DNA of 64,000 nt, from positions 12,354-76,353 of the forward strand of contig NZ_JBHUDD010000008.1 of assembly GCF_042677865.1 (NCBI RefSeq). Direction: 5' to 3'. Under the pieces are notes generated by a model. It saw nothing but the letters and a program-made list of their open reading frames with translations. It was not told the DNA's origin and made no database searches. A program made the position numbers and the translations under genes. This DNA comes from Lutimaribacter salitolerans. Its GTDB lineage: Bacteria > Pseudomonadota > Alphaproteobacteria > Rhodobacterales > Rhodobacteraceae. This document shows positions 7,196 to 15,731 of this stretch, one piece after another (positions within the stretch are counted from its first letter, which is position 1; the number at the start of each line of letters is the position of its first letter).

Positions 7196-8077
7196 ATGGC
7201 ACAGCGGTACGGCGGCAAGTACAGCCCCGGTGGCGAGAACGGCAACGATCCGGCCACCCCCGGCCCTTATCACGGGGCCAAGGCCAGCCGTGCGGGCGCG
7301 CGGGTCAATCTGCTGTTCGTGTTCCCGCTGCCGCTGATCTGGCAGGCTTTCACCTCTGATCCCGTGCAGATGGCGCAGTATCTGGTGGCGCTGGGGCTGC
7401 TGATGCTCGCCGCATGGATGACCCGCGAGGGCGTTCTGGCGCACGAGGCATATGACGCCCGCAAGGTCGCCCGCCGCCCCGGTGTGCCGCGCAAGATCTT
7501 CGGCTCGGTCCTGACCGGGCTTGGCCTGGGCGTGGCGGGGTTTGCGGGCTTCGGCCCGCTTGAGGCGGCGATCTTCACCGTTCTGGGCACCGTGCTGCAC
7601 AGCCTGTCCTTCGGGCTTGATCCGCTGGCGGACAAGGGGATGGAGGGCATCGACCAGTTCCAGACCGAGCGTGTGGCCCGCGCCGTGGACGAGGCCGAGG
7701 CATACCTGGCCGCCATGACCGACGCCATCCGGCGCGCGGGCGATCGCGGCGTGCTGGACCGGCTGACCCGGTTTCAGGCCGTCGTGCGCGAGATGCTGCG
7801 CACGGTCGAGGATGATCCGCGCGACCTGACCGCCGCGCGCAGGTTCATGGGCGTCTACCTGATGGGGGCACGCGATGCCTCGGTCAAGTTTGCGGACATC
7901 TATGTGCGCAACAAGAGCGCAAAGGCGAAATCCGATTACCTGATGCTGCTGACCGACCTGGAGGAACAGTTCAACGCCAAGACGCGGCGTCTGCTGCTGG
8001 ACGATCACAGCGACCTGACCATTGAAATCGACGTGCTGCGCGACCGTTTGCAGCGCGAAGGCGTGCGGACCGAGTAA
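7196..8077 (+). CDS. XpaC-family membrane protein (5-bromo-4-chloroindolyl phosphate hydrolysis protein)
   Basis: This 293-residue protein has hydrophobic segments at about 37-52, 61-75 and 103-138, followed by a long helical cytoplasmic region rich in charged residues. The layout and the gene directly downstream (telA) match the XpaC family, which sits beside a TelA-like gene in Bacillus too. Despite the name, the family has no established enzymatic function. The ATG at 7196 follows GGGGGAGG and begins a soluble Gly/Pro-rich N-terminus. Together with TelA it probably acts at the membrane in stress tolerance (inference). Confidence 0.75.
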   Translation: MAQRYGGKYSPGGENGNDPATPGPYHGAKASRAGARVNLLFVFPLPLIWQAFTSDPVQMAQYLVALGLLMLAAWMTREGVLAHEAYDARKVARRPGVPRKIFGSVLTGLGLGVAGFAGFGPLEAAIFTVLGTVLHSLSFGLDPLADKGMEGIDQFQTERVARAVDEAEAYLAAMTDAIRRAGDRGVLDRLTRFQAVVREMLRTVEDDPRDLTAARRFMGVYLMGARDASVKFADIYVRNKSAKAKSDYLMLLTDLEEQFNAKTRRLLLDDHSDLTIEIDVLRDRLQREGVRTE

Positions 8078-8109
8078 CCGCGAATTTTACCGTAAGGGGA
8101 AAACCGACC

Positions 8110-9309
8110 ATGTCGACAGAAACGCAGAAAAAGGCGCAGGACGCGCTGCCGCTGGTGGAAGAAGTGAACGCAGTTGTCCTGCCCGAACCGGGCCGCGCCG
8201 ACGAGGTCGTGTCGCTGGAGCAGGCCGATCCGCAGGTCGGCAGCGAAATCCGCCGCCGCATGGACGAGATCGACATGGCCGACACCAACTCGATCGTCTC
8301 TTTCGGCTCGGCCGCGCAGGCGGAACTGCAGGAAATCAGCCAGTCCATGCTGCAGGGCGTGCGCAACAAGGATGTGGGACCCGCAGGCGACAGTCTGCGC
8401 GGGATCGTCACCACGATCCGGGGTTTTTCCGTCTCGGAACTGGATGTGCGCCGCGAGCGCAGCTGGTGGGAAAAGCTGCTGGGCCGCGCCGCCCCCTTTG
8501 CCAAGTTCACCGCCAAGTTCGAAGAGGTGCAGGGCCAGATCGACCGGATCACCGACGAGTTGCTGCGCCACGAGCATGTGCTGCTGAAAGACATCAAGTC
8601 GCTGGACATGCTGTATGAAAAGACGCTGGCGTTCTATGACGAGCTGGCGCTGTACATCTCGGCCGGCGAGGCCAAGCTGGCCGAACTGGACGGCACCACC
8701 ATTCCCGCCAAGGAGGCCGAGGTTCAGGCCGCGCCGGAAAACGACCAGGTGATGAAGGCGCAGGAGCTGCGCGACCTGCGCGCCGCGCGCGACGATCTGG
8801 AGCGCCGGGTGCATGACCTCAAACTCACGCGGCAGGTGACGATGCAGTCGCTGCCCTCGATCCGGCTGGTGCAGGAGAACGACAAGTCGCTGGTGACCAA
8901 GATCAACAGCACGCTGGTCAACACCGTGCCCCTGTGGGAGACCCAGCTTGCACAGGCCGTCACGATCCAGCGCAGCGCCGAGGCCGCATCGGCGGTACGC
9001 GACGCCAACGACCTGACCAACGAGTTGCTGACCGCCAATGCCCAGAACCTGCGCGACAGCAACCGCATGATCCGTCAGGAGATGGAGCGCGGGGTGTTCG
9101 ACATCGAAGCCGTCAAGCAGGCCAACGCCGACCTTATCGGCACAATCCAGGAATCGCTTCAGATCGCCGACGAGGGCAAGGCCCGCCGCGCCCAGGCCGA
9201 GGAAGAGCTGAAAAAGATGGAGGCGGAATTGCGCGACACCCTGTCCAGCGCAAAGGCGCGCAAGGATGGTGTGGGCGACAATGCCGGCACCGCCGTGCCG
9301 CAGGCCTGA
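8110..9309 (+). CDS. TelA-family toxic anion resistance protein
   Basis: This 399-residue soluble protein is mostly alpha-helical and coiled-coil. TelA family marks include GLU-rich central helices, the segment WWEKLLGRAAPFAKFTAKFE (about 118-137), and the conserved C-terminal part TLVNTVPLWETQLAQAV with the following AANDLTNELL-like helix. TelA proteins were first linked to tellurite resistance, and homologues also affect tolerance to lantibiotics and cell-wall drugs. The mechanism is unknown. It lies 32 bp after xpaC and 6 bp before the DUF2927 gene, so one transcript is likely. Confidence 0.88.
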   Translation: MSTETQKKAQDALPLVEEVNAVVLPEPGRADEVVSLEQADPQVGSEIRRRMDEIDMADTNSIVSFGSAAQAELQEISQSMLQGVRNKDVGPAGDSLRGIVTTIRGFSVSELDVRRERSWWEKLLGRAAPFAKFTAKFEEVQGQIDRITDELLRHEHVLLKDIKSLDMLYEKTLAFYDELALYISAGEAKLAELDGTTIPAKEAEVQAAPENDQVMKAQELRDLRAARDDLERRVHDLKLTRQVTMQSLPSIRLVQENDKSLVTKINSTLVNTVPLWETQLAQAVTIQRSAEAASAVRDANDLTNELLTANAQNLRDSNRMIRQEMERGVFDIEAVKQANADLIGTIQESLQIADEGKARRAQAEEELKKMEAELRDTLSSAKARKDGVGDNAGTAVPQA

Positions 9310-9315
9310 TACCTC

Positions 9316-10275
9316 ATGCGGCGGACGGCTTCCATCTTCGCGCTGACAGGGGCCATGGCCCTTGTCGGCTGCACCGATGCAACGATGGCGCCGCCAACCT
9401 CGGCGCGCCCCGAACTGCGCCCGACGCCCGCCGCGATCACCGCACCCGTGCCGCCGCGCGCCGAGCCGTCCTCCGCCAGCGCCGCGCTCAGCACCTATTA
9501 TGCGCGCGCGCAGGCCGATCTGCAGGCACGGGGCCTGCTGCGCACCGATGGCGGCAGGGTCGACACGCCCTTTGACGCCGAAACGCTGATCCGCAACTTC
9601 GAGACGCTGGCGTTTTATGACGAATACGAACGCGGTCGGGGTCTGACCCCGGCCCGCAACGTGTCGGGCAACCTGCGCCGCTGGGAAGATCCGGTGCGCA
9701 TGACAATCGAGTTCGGTGCCAGCGTGCCGCCCGAACAGCGCACCGCCGACCGCGCGGTGATCAATGGCTACGCCGACCGGCTGGCGCGGGTCACCGGCCA
9801 CCCGATCTCGACCGGGGCCGACGGCAACTTCTACGTGATGGTGCTGGGCGAGGACGACCGCGTCGCCGCCCTGCCCCGGATACAGTCCATCGTGCCCAAC
9901 ATGAACCCGGCGACGCTGCGGATCATCCGTGACATCCCGCGCTCGATCCATTGTCTGGTGATCGCGTTTTCCGACGTCGAGAACGATTTCGTCTATCGCA
10001 AGGCCATCGCCATCATGCGTGCCGAGCATCCCCCCCTGCTGCGCCGCTCCTGCGTGCACGAGGAACTGGCCCAGGGGCTGGGGCTGGCCAATGACAGCCC
10101 GCGCGCGCGCCCGTCGATCTTCAACGATGACGACGAATTCGCGCTGCTGACCACCCATGACGAAATGCTGCTGCAAATGCTCTATGACCCGCGCCTGACG
10201 CCCGGCATGACGCTGGATCAGGCACGCCCGATCTTTACCAGGATTGCACGCGAGCTGGCCGGCGGATCATCGTAG
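9316..10275 (+). CDS. DUF2927 lipoprotein
   Basis: This 319-residue protein has a lipoprotein signal: MRRTASIFALTGAMALVGC, with the lipobox ending at Cys19. A Pro/Ala linker follows to about residue 50. The folded domain carries the DUF2927 hallmark CVHEELAQGLGLANDS (about 245-260), whose HEE resembles a metallopeptidase helix, then NDDDEFALLTTHDEMLL. No second zinc ligand can be assigned by eye, so protease activity is only a possibility. It follows telA by 6 bp and should sit on the periplasmic face, making it the exported arm of this cluster. Confidence 0.8.
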   Translation: MRRTASIFALTGAMALVGCTDATMAPPTSARPELRPTPAAITAPVPPRAEPSSASAALSTYYARAQADLQARGLLRTDGGRVDTPFDAETLIRNFETLAFYDEYERGRGLTPARNVSGNLRRWEDPVRMTIEFGASVPPEQRTADRAVINGYADRLARVTGHPISTGADGNFYVMVLGEDDRVAALPRIQSIVPNMNPATLRIIRDIPRSIHCLVIAFSDVENDFVYRKAIAIMRAEHPPLLRRSCVHEELAQGLGLANDSPRARPSIFNDDDEFALLTTHDEMLLQMLYDPRLTPGMTLDQARPIFTRIARELAGGSS

Positions 10276-10317
10276 AAAACCAGCCCGACAGTGCGGGCGA
10301 AGGGAAAGGATTAACCA

Positions 10318-11436
10318 ATGTCAATTTTCGATTTCCTCAGCGGTCAGTTCATTGACGTCATCCACTGGACCGACGACACCCGCGACACCATGGTCTGGCG
10401 GTTCGAGCGTCATGGCCACGAGATCAAGTATGGTGCCAAGCTGACCGTGCGCGAAGGCCAGTCGGCGGTGTTCATCCACGAGGGGCAGCTGGCCGACGTG
10501 TTCACCCCGGGCCTTTATATGCTTGAAACCAACAACATGCCGGTCATGACCAGCCTTCAGCACTGGGATCACGGGTTCAAGTCACCGTTCAAGTCGGAAA
10601 TCTATTTCGTCAACACAACGCGGTTCACCGATCTGAAATGGGGCACCAAGAATCCGATCATGTGCCGCGATCCCGAATTCGGCCCGGTGCGGTTGCGCGC
10701 CTTCGGCACCTATGCGGTACGGGTGACGGATGCCGCGCGGTTCCTGACCGAGATCGTGGGCACCGACGGCGAGTTCACCATGGATGAAATCAGCTATCAG
10801 ATCCGCAACATCATCGTGCACGAGTTTTCACGCACAATAGCGGGCAGCGGGATTCCCGTTCTGGACATGGCCGCCAACACCCGCGAACTGGGCAAGCTGG
10901 TCGCAACCGAGATCACCGCCAAGGTGGCCGAATACGGCCTGTCCATCCCCGAATTCTACATCGAGAACATCAGCCTGCCGCCTTCGGTCGAGCAGGCTCT
11001 GGACAAGCGCACCAGCATGGGTCTTGTGGGCGATCTGAACAAGTTCACGCAGTATTCCGCAGCCGAAGCCATGGCCAATGGCGGCGAGGCCGGGGCCGGC
11101 ATGGGCGCGGGGCTTGGCATGGGCATGGGCATGGCGATGGCCAACCAGATGGCGCAGACCGGGCCTTGGGGCGCCGCCCCTGCCGCCGCCAGACCCGCAG
11201 CACAGCCCGCGCCACCGCCGCCGCCCGTCGAACACGTCTGGCACATCGCCGTCGGCGGCGAAACCAGGGGTCCGTTTTCCAAGGCCGACATGGGCAAAAT
11301 GGCCAGCACCGGCGAGATGACCCGCGAAACCTTTGTGTGGACCCCCGGTCAGGACGGCTGGATGCGGGCCGAGGATGTGCAGGAACTGGCGCAGCTTTTC
11401 ACCATCCTGCCGCCGCCGCCCCCGCCGGGTGCATGA
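10318..11436 (+). CDS. SPFH/YdjI-like protein with C-terminal GYF_2 domain
   Basis: This encodes 372 residues. Residues 1 to about 245 form an SPFH (band 7) domain of the virion-core-like YdjI type: no transmembrane start, FDFLSGQFIDVIHW, RDTMVWRFERHGHEIKYGA. A Gly/Met-rich stretch (about 255-285) and a Pro-rich linker follow, then a GYF_2 domain (WHIAVGGETRGPFSKADMGK, WTPGQDGWMRAEDV). YdjI in Bacillus works with PspA and the zinc-ribbon protein YdjG at damaged membranes. AAAGGA precedes the ATG. The GYF domain probably binds a Pro-rich partner. Confidence 0.87.
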   Translation: MSIFDFLSGQFIDVIHWTDDTRDTMVWRFERHGHEIKYGAKLTVREGQSAVFIHEGQLADVFTPGLYMLETNNMPVMTSLQHWDHGFKSPFKSEIYFVNTTRFTDLKWGTKNPIMCRDPEFGPVRLRAFGTYAVRVTDAARFLTEIVGTDGEFTMDEISYQIRNIIVHEFSRTIAGSGIPVLDMAANTRELGKLVATEITAKVAEYGLSIPEFYIENISLPPSVEQALDKRTSMGLVGDLNKFTQYSAAEAMANGGEAGAGMGAGLGMGMGMAMANQMAQTGPWGAAPAAARPAAQPAPPPPPVEHVWHIAVGGETRGPFSKADMGKMASTGEMTRETFVWTPGQDGWMRAEDVQELAQLFTILPPPPPPGA

Positions 11437-11867
11437 TGCGGGCCACCCGGCGACGCGGGACGATCTTGCTGCACTGGCTGGTCACGCTGGCGCTGATCCT
11501 GATGATGTCGGATGGCGCACGGTTCGCATGGCTCTTGTGGGGGTTCGTGCTGGCCTGTCTTGGCTTTGCGGCGGTCGGGCTGGTGTTCGGCCTGATGACG
11601 CGGCCCGGTCCGAAACTGACCGGGATCATCCGGGCGGCGCACCCGTGGCTGCACCGCGCGATGTACTGGCTGATGGCGGGCACCGCACTTGTGGTTGCAG
11701 CGGACGCTTTGGGCTATGCCACACCGGGCGTCACCGGCGCGCTGGCGCAGATGGTGCTCTTTTCCGCAGCCTCGCTTCATGCCATCTATCACCTGTGGCG
11801 CCACACTGCCCTGCGCGACAACGCCTTGCGCATCATAACCCCGCGCGCCCTGCACCGATACCTTTAG
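11433..11867 (+). CDS. four-helix membrane protein, cytochrome b561-like
   Basis: This 144-residue protein starts at ATG 11433, which overlaps the stop of the SPFH gene as ATGA; a second ATG follows at once. It has about four hydrophobic helices (10-26, 31-55, 73-91, 103-123). Histidines sit at helix ends: His14, His70, His74, His116, His120 and His124. That pattern recalls di-haem cytochrome b561-type proteins, although no strict signature is met. A membrane redox or anchoring role within the TelA/SPFH cluster is inference. Confidence 0.6.
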   Translation: MMRATRRRGTILLHWLVTLALILMMSDGARFAWLLWGFVLACLGFAAVGLVFGLMTRPGPKLTGIIRAAHPWLHRAMYWLMAGTALVVAADALGYATPGVTGALAQMVLFSAASLHAIYHLWRHTALRDNALRIITPRALHRYL

Positions 11868-11871
11868 GCCC

Positions 11872-12993
11872 ATGACCGACACCTCCACCCCCCCGTCCGT
11901 GTTCGAAGACCACCGCTTTCCCTGCGATCAATGCGGGTCGGACCTGCGGTTCAACCCCGACGCCGGGCAGCTGATCTGCGATCACTGCGGCCATACCGAA
12001 ACCGTGGCCGACCCCGGCCCGTGGCAGGGTGGCATCCGCGAGCTGGATTTCGACACGGCCATCCGCAACCTGCTGCCCGCACAGGAGATCGAGGAAACCC
12101 GCGTCACCACCTGCCCAAGTTGCGCAGCACAGGTCGAATTCACCGGGGCCACCCACGCCAGGGAATGCCCGTTCTGCGCCACGCCCGTGGTGGCCGACAC
12201 CGGCACCCATCGCCATATCAAGCCGCGCGGCGTTCTGCCCTTTGCGCTGGACGAGCGCGCCGCCCGACAGGCGATGACCGACTGGCTGGGCCGTCTGTGG
12301 TTCGCGCCCAATGGCTTGCAGGACTATGCCCGCAAGGGCCGCAAGATGGATGGCATCTATGTTCCCTACTGGACCTATGATGCCCAGACCCGCAGCGTCT
12401 ATCGCGGCGAGCGTGGCACGGTTTATTATGTCACCCGCCATGTCACCGTGAACGGCAAACGGCAGGCCAAGCGCGAGATGCGGATCCGCTGGTCGCCTGC
12501 TTCGGGTCGCGTCGCGCGGTTTTTTGACGATGTGCTGGTGCTGGGATCGCGCAGCCTGCCCAAAAGCTTTACCGACGCGCTTGAACCCTGGGATCTGGCC
12601 GCGCTCGAACCGTATCAACCGCAGTTTCTCGCCGGTTTCCGGGCCGAGGGCTATACCGTCGATGTGCAGGAAGGGTTCGCCGAGGCGCGCCAGATCATGA
12701 ACCGCATCATCGAACGCGACGTGCGGTTCGACATTGGCGGCGATCGCCAGCGCATCCATGACATCGCCACCGACGTCAGCGACGTGACCTTCAAGCATAT
12801 CCTGCTGCCGGTCTGGCTGGCCGCCTACAAATACCGTGGCCAGACCTATCGCTTTGTGGTCAACGGCCGCACCGGCAAGGTGCAGGGCGAACGCCCGTGG
12901 TCGGCCTGGAAAATCGCCATCGCCGTGGTGCTGGGCCTGATCGTCGCCGGCGGCGTGGGCTACCTCATCGCGCTGAACGAGGGCGCATTGTGA
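11872..12993 (+). CDS. double zinc-ribbon membrane protein (TFIIB-type zinc finger, YdjG-like)
   Basis: This 373-residue protein begins with two zinc ribbons. The first uses Cys18, Cys21, Cys36 and Cys39; the second uses Cys81, Cys84, Cys99 and Cys102. A beta-rich middle contains GIYVPYWTYDAQTRS, and a single transmembrane helix lies near residues 346-366 (AIAVVLGLIVAGGVGYLIAL). The arrangement, cytosolic ribbons with a C-terminal anchor beside an SPFH gene, matches YdjG-type partners of PspA/YdjI systems. DNA-binding transcription factor roles are unlikely for an anchored protein. Confidence 0.8.
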   Translation: MTDTSTPPSVFEDHRFPCDQCGSDLRFNPDAGQLICDHCGHTETVADPGPWQGGIRELDFDTAIRNLLPAQEIEETRVTTCPSCAAQVEFTGATHARECPFCATPVVADTGTHRHIKPRGVLPFALDERAARQAMTDWLGRLWFAPNGLQDYARKGRKMDGIYVPYWTYDAQTRSVYRGERGTVYYVTRHVTVNGKRQAKREMRIRWSPASGRVARFFDDVLVLGSRSLPKSFTDALEPWDLAALEPYQPQFLAGFRAEGYTVDVQEGFAEARQIMNRIIERDVRFDIGGDRQRIHDIATDVSDVTFKHILLPVWLAAYKYRGQTYRFVVNGRTGKVQGERPWSAWKIAIAVVLGLIVAGGVGYLIALNEGAL

Positions 12994-13003
12994 AAGGACG
13001 GAC

Positions 13004-13681
13004 ATGACCGATCAACACGACACCCTGCTGGCCCTGTTGACCGAACGCCACTCCTGCCGCGCCTTCCGCCCCGATCCGGTGGATCATGCGACCATCGCAC
13101 AGGTCGTGGCCACCGCGCAGCGCGTGCCAAGCTGGTGCAACGCCCAGCCCTGGCAGGTGACCATCACCGATCCCGCCGCCACCGCGCGGCTGTCCGCCGC
13201 CCTGCTGCACGCGGTCGACACCGACACGCCCAGACCCGATCTCGACTGGCCCGTGCGCTATACCGGCGTCTATCAGGAGCGTCGCCGCACCTGCGGTTTC
13301 CAGCTCTACGACTCGCTTGGCATCGCGCGCGACGATCGCGGCGCCCGCACCGCGCAGATGCTGGAAAACTACCGCTTCTTCGGCGCGCCCCACGTCGCCA
13401 TCATCACGTCCGAGGCCGATCTGGGGGCGTATGGCGCGATGGACAGCGGCGGTTTCGTCGCCGCCTTCACCCTTGCCGCCAAGGCGCTGGGGCTGGCCAC
13501 GATCCCGCAGGCCGCCATCGCCGCCTACGCCCCCACCGTGCGCGCCGAACTGGCCATCCCCGACACCCGCCTGATCCTCTGCGCAATCGCCCTTGGCCAT
13601 GCCGATCCCGACCACCCGGCCAACGCCTTTCGCACCGAACGCGCCGCCCCGGATCAGGTCATCGACTGGGTCGCGCAGTAG
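13004..13681 (+). CDS. nitroreductase-family flavoprotein
   Basis: This 225-residue protein has the FMN-dependent nitroreductase features: TERHSCRAFRPDPVDHATI at the start (phosphate-binding Arg-Ser-x-Arg region), VPSWCNAQPWQVTI (39-52), and DSGGFVAAFTLAAKALGLAT (about 148-167) for dimer and FMN contacts. The substrate could be a nitroaromatic, quinone or flavin; it cannot be read from sequence. GAAAGGACGG precedes the ATG 10 bp after the zinc-ribbon gene, so it may be the last gene of that transcript. Confidence 0.87.
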   Translation: MTDQHDTLLALLTERHSCRAFRPDPVDHATIAQVVATAQRVPSWCNAQPWQVTITDPAATARLSAALLHAVDTDTPRPDLDWPVRYTGVYQERRRTCGFQLYDSLGIARDDRGARTAQMLENYRFFGAPHVAIITSEADLGAYGAMDSGGFVAAFTLAAKALGLATIPQAAIAAYAPTVRAELAIPDTRLILCAIALGHADPDHPANAFRTERAAPDQVIDWVAQ

Positions 13682-13793
13682 CCCCCTTCACCCCGGGTCA
13701 AGGTTCACGCGCGCCCGGTCCCTTCATCTTGCCGGAAAAACTCCCGCGCGGCGCGCTCCCGAAACGCACCACCCGCGCAACGCCCGCGCACAC

Positions 13794-14936
13794 TCACTCC
13801 GCCGCCAAAAGCGCAGCCGCCCCGACCCCGCTGGCATGGGTCACGCGGCCGCCAGCCACGGTCAGACACACCCGGCCCGCCGCGTCCAGCACCACCAGAT
13901 CGGCGCGCAGCCCCGGGGCGATCCGCCCTCGGTCGGCCAGCCCCAGCAACCGCGCAGGCCCGTCGGACACCAGCGCCCATGCGGCAGGCCAACCGATCCG
14001 GCCCGCCAACCGCTGCGCCGCCACCAGGGGCGCGGCATAGACGTAATCGGACGCCAGCGCATCACACAGCCCCGCGACCACAAGATCGCTGGCTGACACG
14101 TTGCCCGCATGGCTGCCGCCGCGCATCACGTTGGGCGCGCCCAGCACGATCCCGTCGCCACCCGTCCGTGCCTCTTGCGCCGCATCGACCGTTTCGGGAA
14201 ATTCCGACAGGCGCACGCCCCGGTCGCGCCAGACGTTGCGCGTGGCGGCATCGCCGTCATCGTGGCTGCCCAGCACCACGCCCCGCGCCGCCAGCCGCGC
14301 GGCCAGACCCGCCACCGCCTGCGGCACCTGCGCGCGCTGCGCATGCAACCCCTGCATCAGCGCCAGATAGACCTCGGGGTTGCGCCCGGATTTCAGCGCC
14401 TGCCCGGTCAGGCGCGGCGGGCGCTTGTCCTGCGACAGCGCCTCGTGCGGCAGATGGTCGTTGAACACCACCTGATGCACGCCGAACCGTGCCACCGTGT
14501 CCTCGAAAGCGGCGTAATCCTCCAGCAGATGCGTCTCGAACCGCAACTGCGCGCGCATGTCGGTGCCGGTGCCGCGATATGCCTTCAGCGCCGCAAGGAA
14601 ACGCAGCGCAAAGTCCCGCCCGCGCAGCCCGCCTTCCCAGCTCCAGAACTGCGCCAGCATCGCAGTGGTGATGCCATTGGCGGCCAGTTCCGCCTCGACC
14701 CCGGCCAGACCAAAGCCCAGATCGGTCATCGCACCGCGCCGCGGGGCCAGATGCCGTTCAAACCCGTCGCCATGCATGTCTATGATACCGGGCAACACCT
14801 TGCAGCCCGGCAGCGCCACCTGCCGCCCCAGCAGCGCATCCGCGATCACGCCCCCGGACACAGCCACCGGCCCGGCGTCCAGCGCCCCGTCGCGCAGCAC
14901 CTGCGCCCCGGTCAGGGTAAACTCACCCGCGCTCAT
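13794..14936 (-). CDS. phnM: alpha-D-ribose 1-methylphosphonate 5-triphosphate diphosphatase
   Basis: This 380-residue amidohydrolase-fold protein matches PhnM, which releases pyrophosphate in the carbon-phosphorus lyase pathway. Its metal site is in LPGIIDMHGDGFERHLAPR (48-66; Asp53, His55, Asp57), the PhnM signature. Later family segments are GSHDDGD (about 223-229), the NVMRGGSHAGNVSA region (about 271-284), and the C-terminal GLRADLVVLD. No other phn gene is in the window, so it is isolated from the usual phnGHIJKL operon. Its ATG overlaps the stop of the upstream lipase gene, implying coupling. Confidence 0.9.
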   Translation of the reverse strand: MSAGEFTLTGAQVLRDGALDAGPVAVSGGVIADALLGRQVALPGCKVLPGIIDMHGDGFERHLAPRRGAMTDLGFGLAGVEAELAANGITTAMLAQFWSWEGGLRGRDFALRFLAALKAYRGTGTDMRAQLRFETHLLEDYAAFEDTVARFGVHQVVFNDHLPHEALSQDKRPPRLTGQALKSGRNPEVYLALMQGLHAQRAQVPQAVAGLAARLAARGVVLGSHDDGDAATRNVWRDRGVRLSEFPETVDAAQEARTGGDGIVLGAPNVMRGGSHAGNVSASDLVVAGLCDALASDYVYAAPLVAAQRLAGRIGWPAAWALVSDGPARLLGLADRGRIAPGLRADLVVLDAAGRVCLTVAGGRVTHASGVGAAALLAAE

Positions 14937-15673
14937 GGCTGCTCGGCTATCGCCTCGACAGCCTCGCCCATGGTCATTTCCGGATCAAACACCCCGTGTT
15001 CCAGAAAATGCAGCACTTCGGCGATCACCAGCGGGCTGTTCATCATGAAGGTATGGGTGACCGGCAGCACGATGTGATCGGCCATCCCCGACACCATGGT
15101 CGAGTCGACCGACACCTTGCCATCATCGGGTCCGTCGATCATGGCCGAGAAAAACGGGTTGAGCGAACGGTCCCCCGCAATCACCCCAAGGTCGAAATCC
15201 ACCCGCGGCAATTGCGCTGGCATCCCTTGGTCATCACTGCGCAACTGATGCCCCGCAGGCCCGCCGAACCGGTCAAAGGCCGCCATCTCGCTCAGCTCGT
15301 CCACGATCTGCGAGCCATGGTTGGGGGGCGCCAGCATCACGACCCGGCCCAGATGCTCGGGTCGGTTGGCCATCAGCCAATAACGCGTCAGGATACCGCC
15401 CATCGAATGGGTCACGATATGCACCCGCTCGTCGCCACAGGCGGCCACCGCCTTTGGCAGGGTGTTGACCGCAAGGTTGGCAATCGTCTCTTCGGTCGAG
15501 GGATACCCGGGATTGACCACCTGATAGCCTTGCCGCTCCAGCGCCTGTTGCATCACGGCGAACGACACCTGCGTCCGCGCCAGCCCGTGCAGCAGGACCA
15601 CGCAATCGGCCAGCGTCGGTGCTGGCGCTAGCAGGGACAGGATAAGGCACAGACGTTTCACAAGGCGTTTCAT
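14933..15673 (-). CDS. secreted alpha/beta hydrolase, lipase-like
   Basis: This 246-residue protein has a signal peptide (MKRLVKRLCLILSLLAPAPT, cleavage near ALADC). The mature enzyme shows the oxyanion HGLART (29-34) and the nucleophile elbow VTHSMGG with Ser90, the form found in triacylglycerol lipases and PGAP1-like hydrolases. A plausible catalytic His is in LPVTHTFMM near the C-terminus, with an acidic partner before it. It should act in the periplasm or outside on an acyl ester. It overlaps phnM by 4 bp, an unexpected pairing. Confidence 0.82.
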   Translation of the reverse strand: MKRLVKRLCLILSLLAPAPTLADCVVLLHGLARTQVSFAVMQQALERQGYQVVNPGYPSTEETIANLAVNTLPKAVAACGDERVHIVTHSMGGILTRYWLMANRPEHLGRVVMLAPPNHGSQIVDELSEMAAFDRFGGPAGHQLRSDDQGMPAQLPRVDFDLGVIAGDRSLNPFFSAMIDGPDDGKVSVDSTMVSGMADHIVLPVTHTFMMNSPLVIAEVLHFLEHGVFDPEMTMGEAVEAIAEQP

Positions 15674-15731
15674 GGCGCCGGGATACTGCTAAACCGGTCC
15701 CGGCAAAAGCCCCGATCAAAGGAATCCGCCC

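Noticed and set aside
8005..10176. A 723-codon minus-strand frame opposite telA and the DUF2927 gene
   Set aside because: It spans two clear sense genes and shows no motif or ribosome site.
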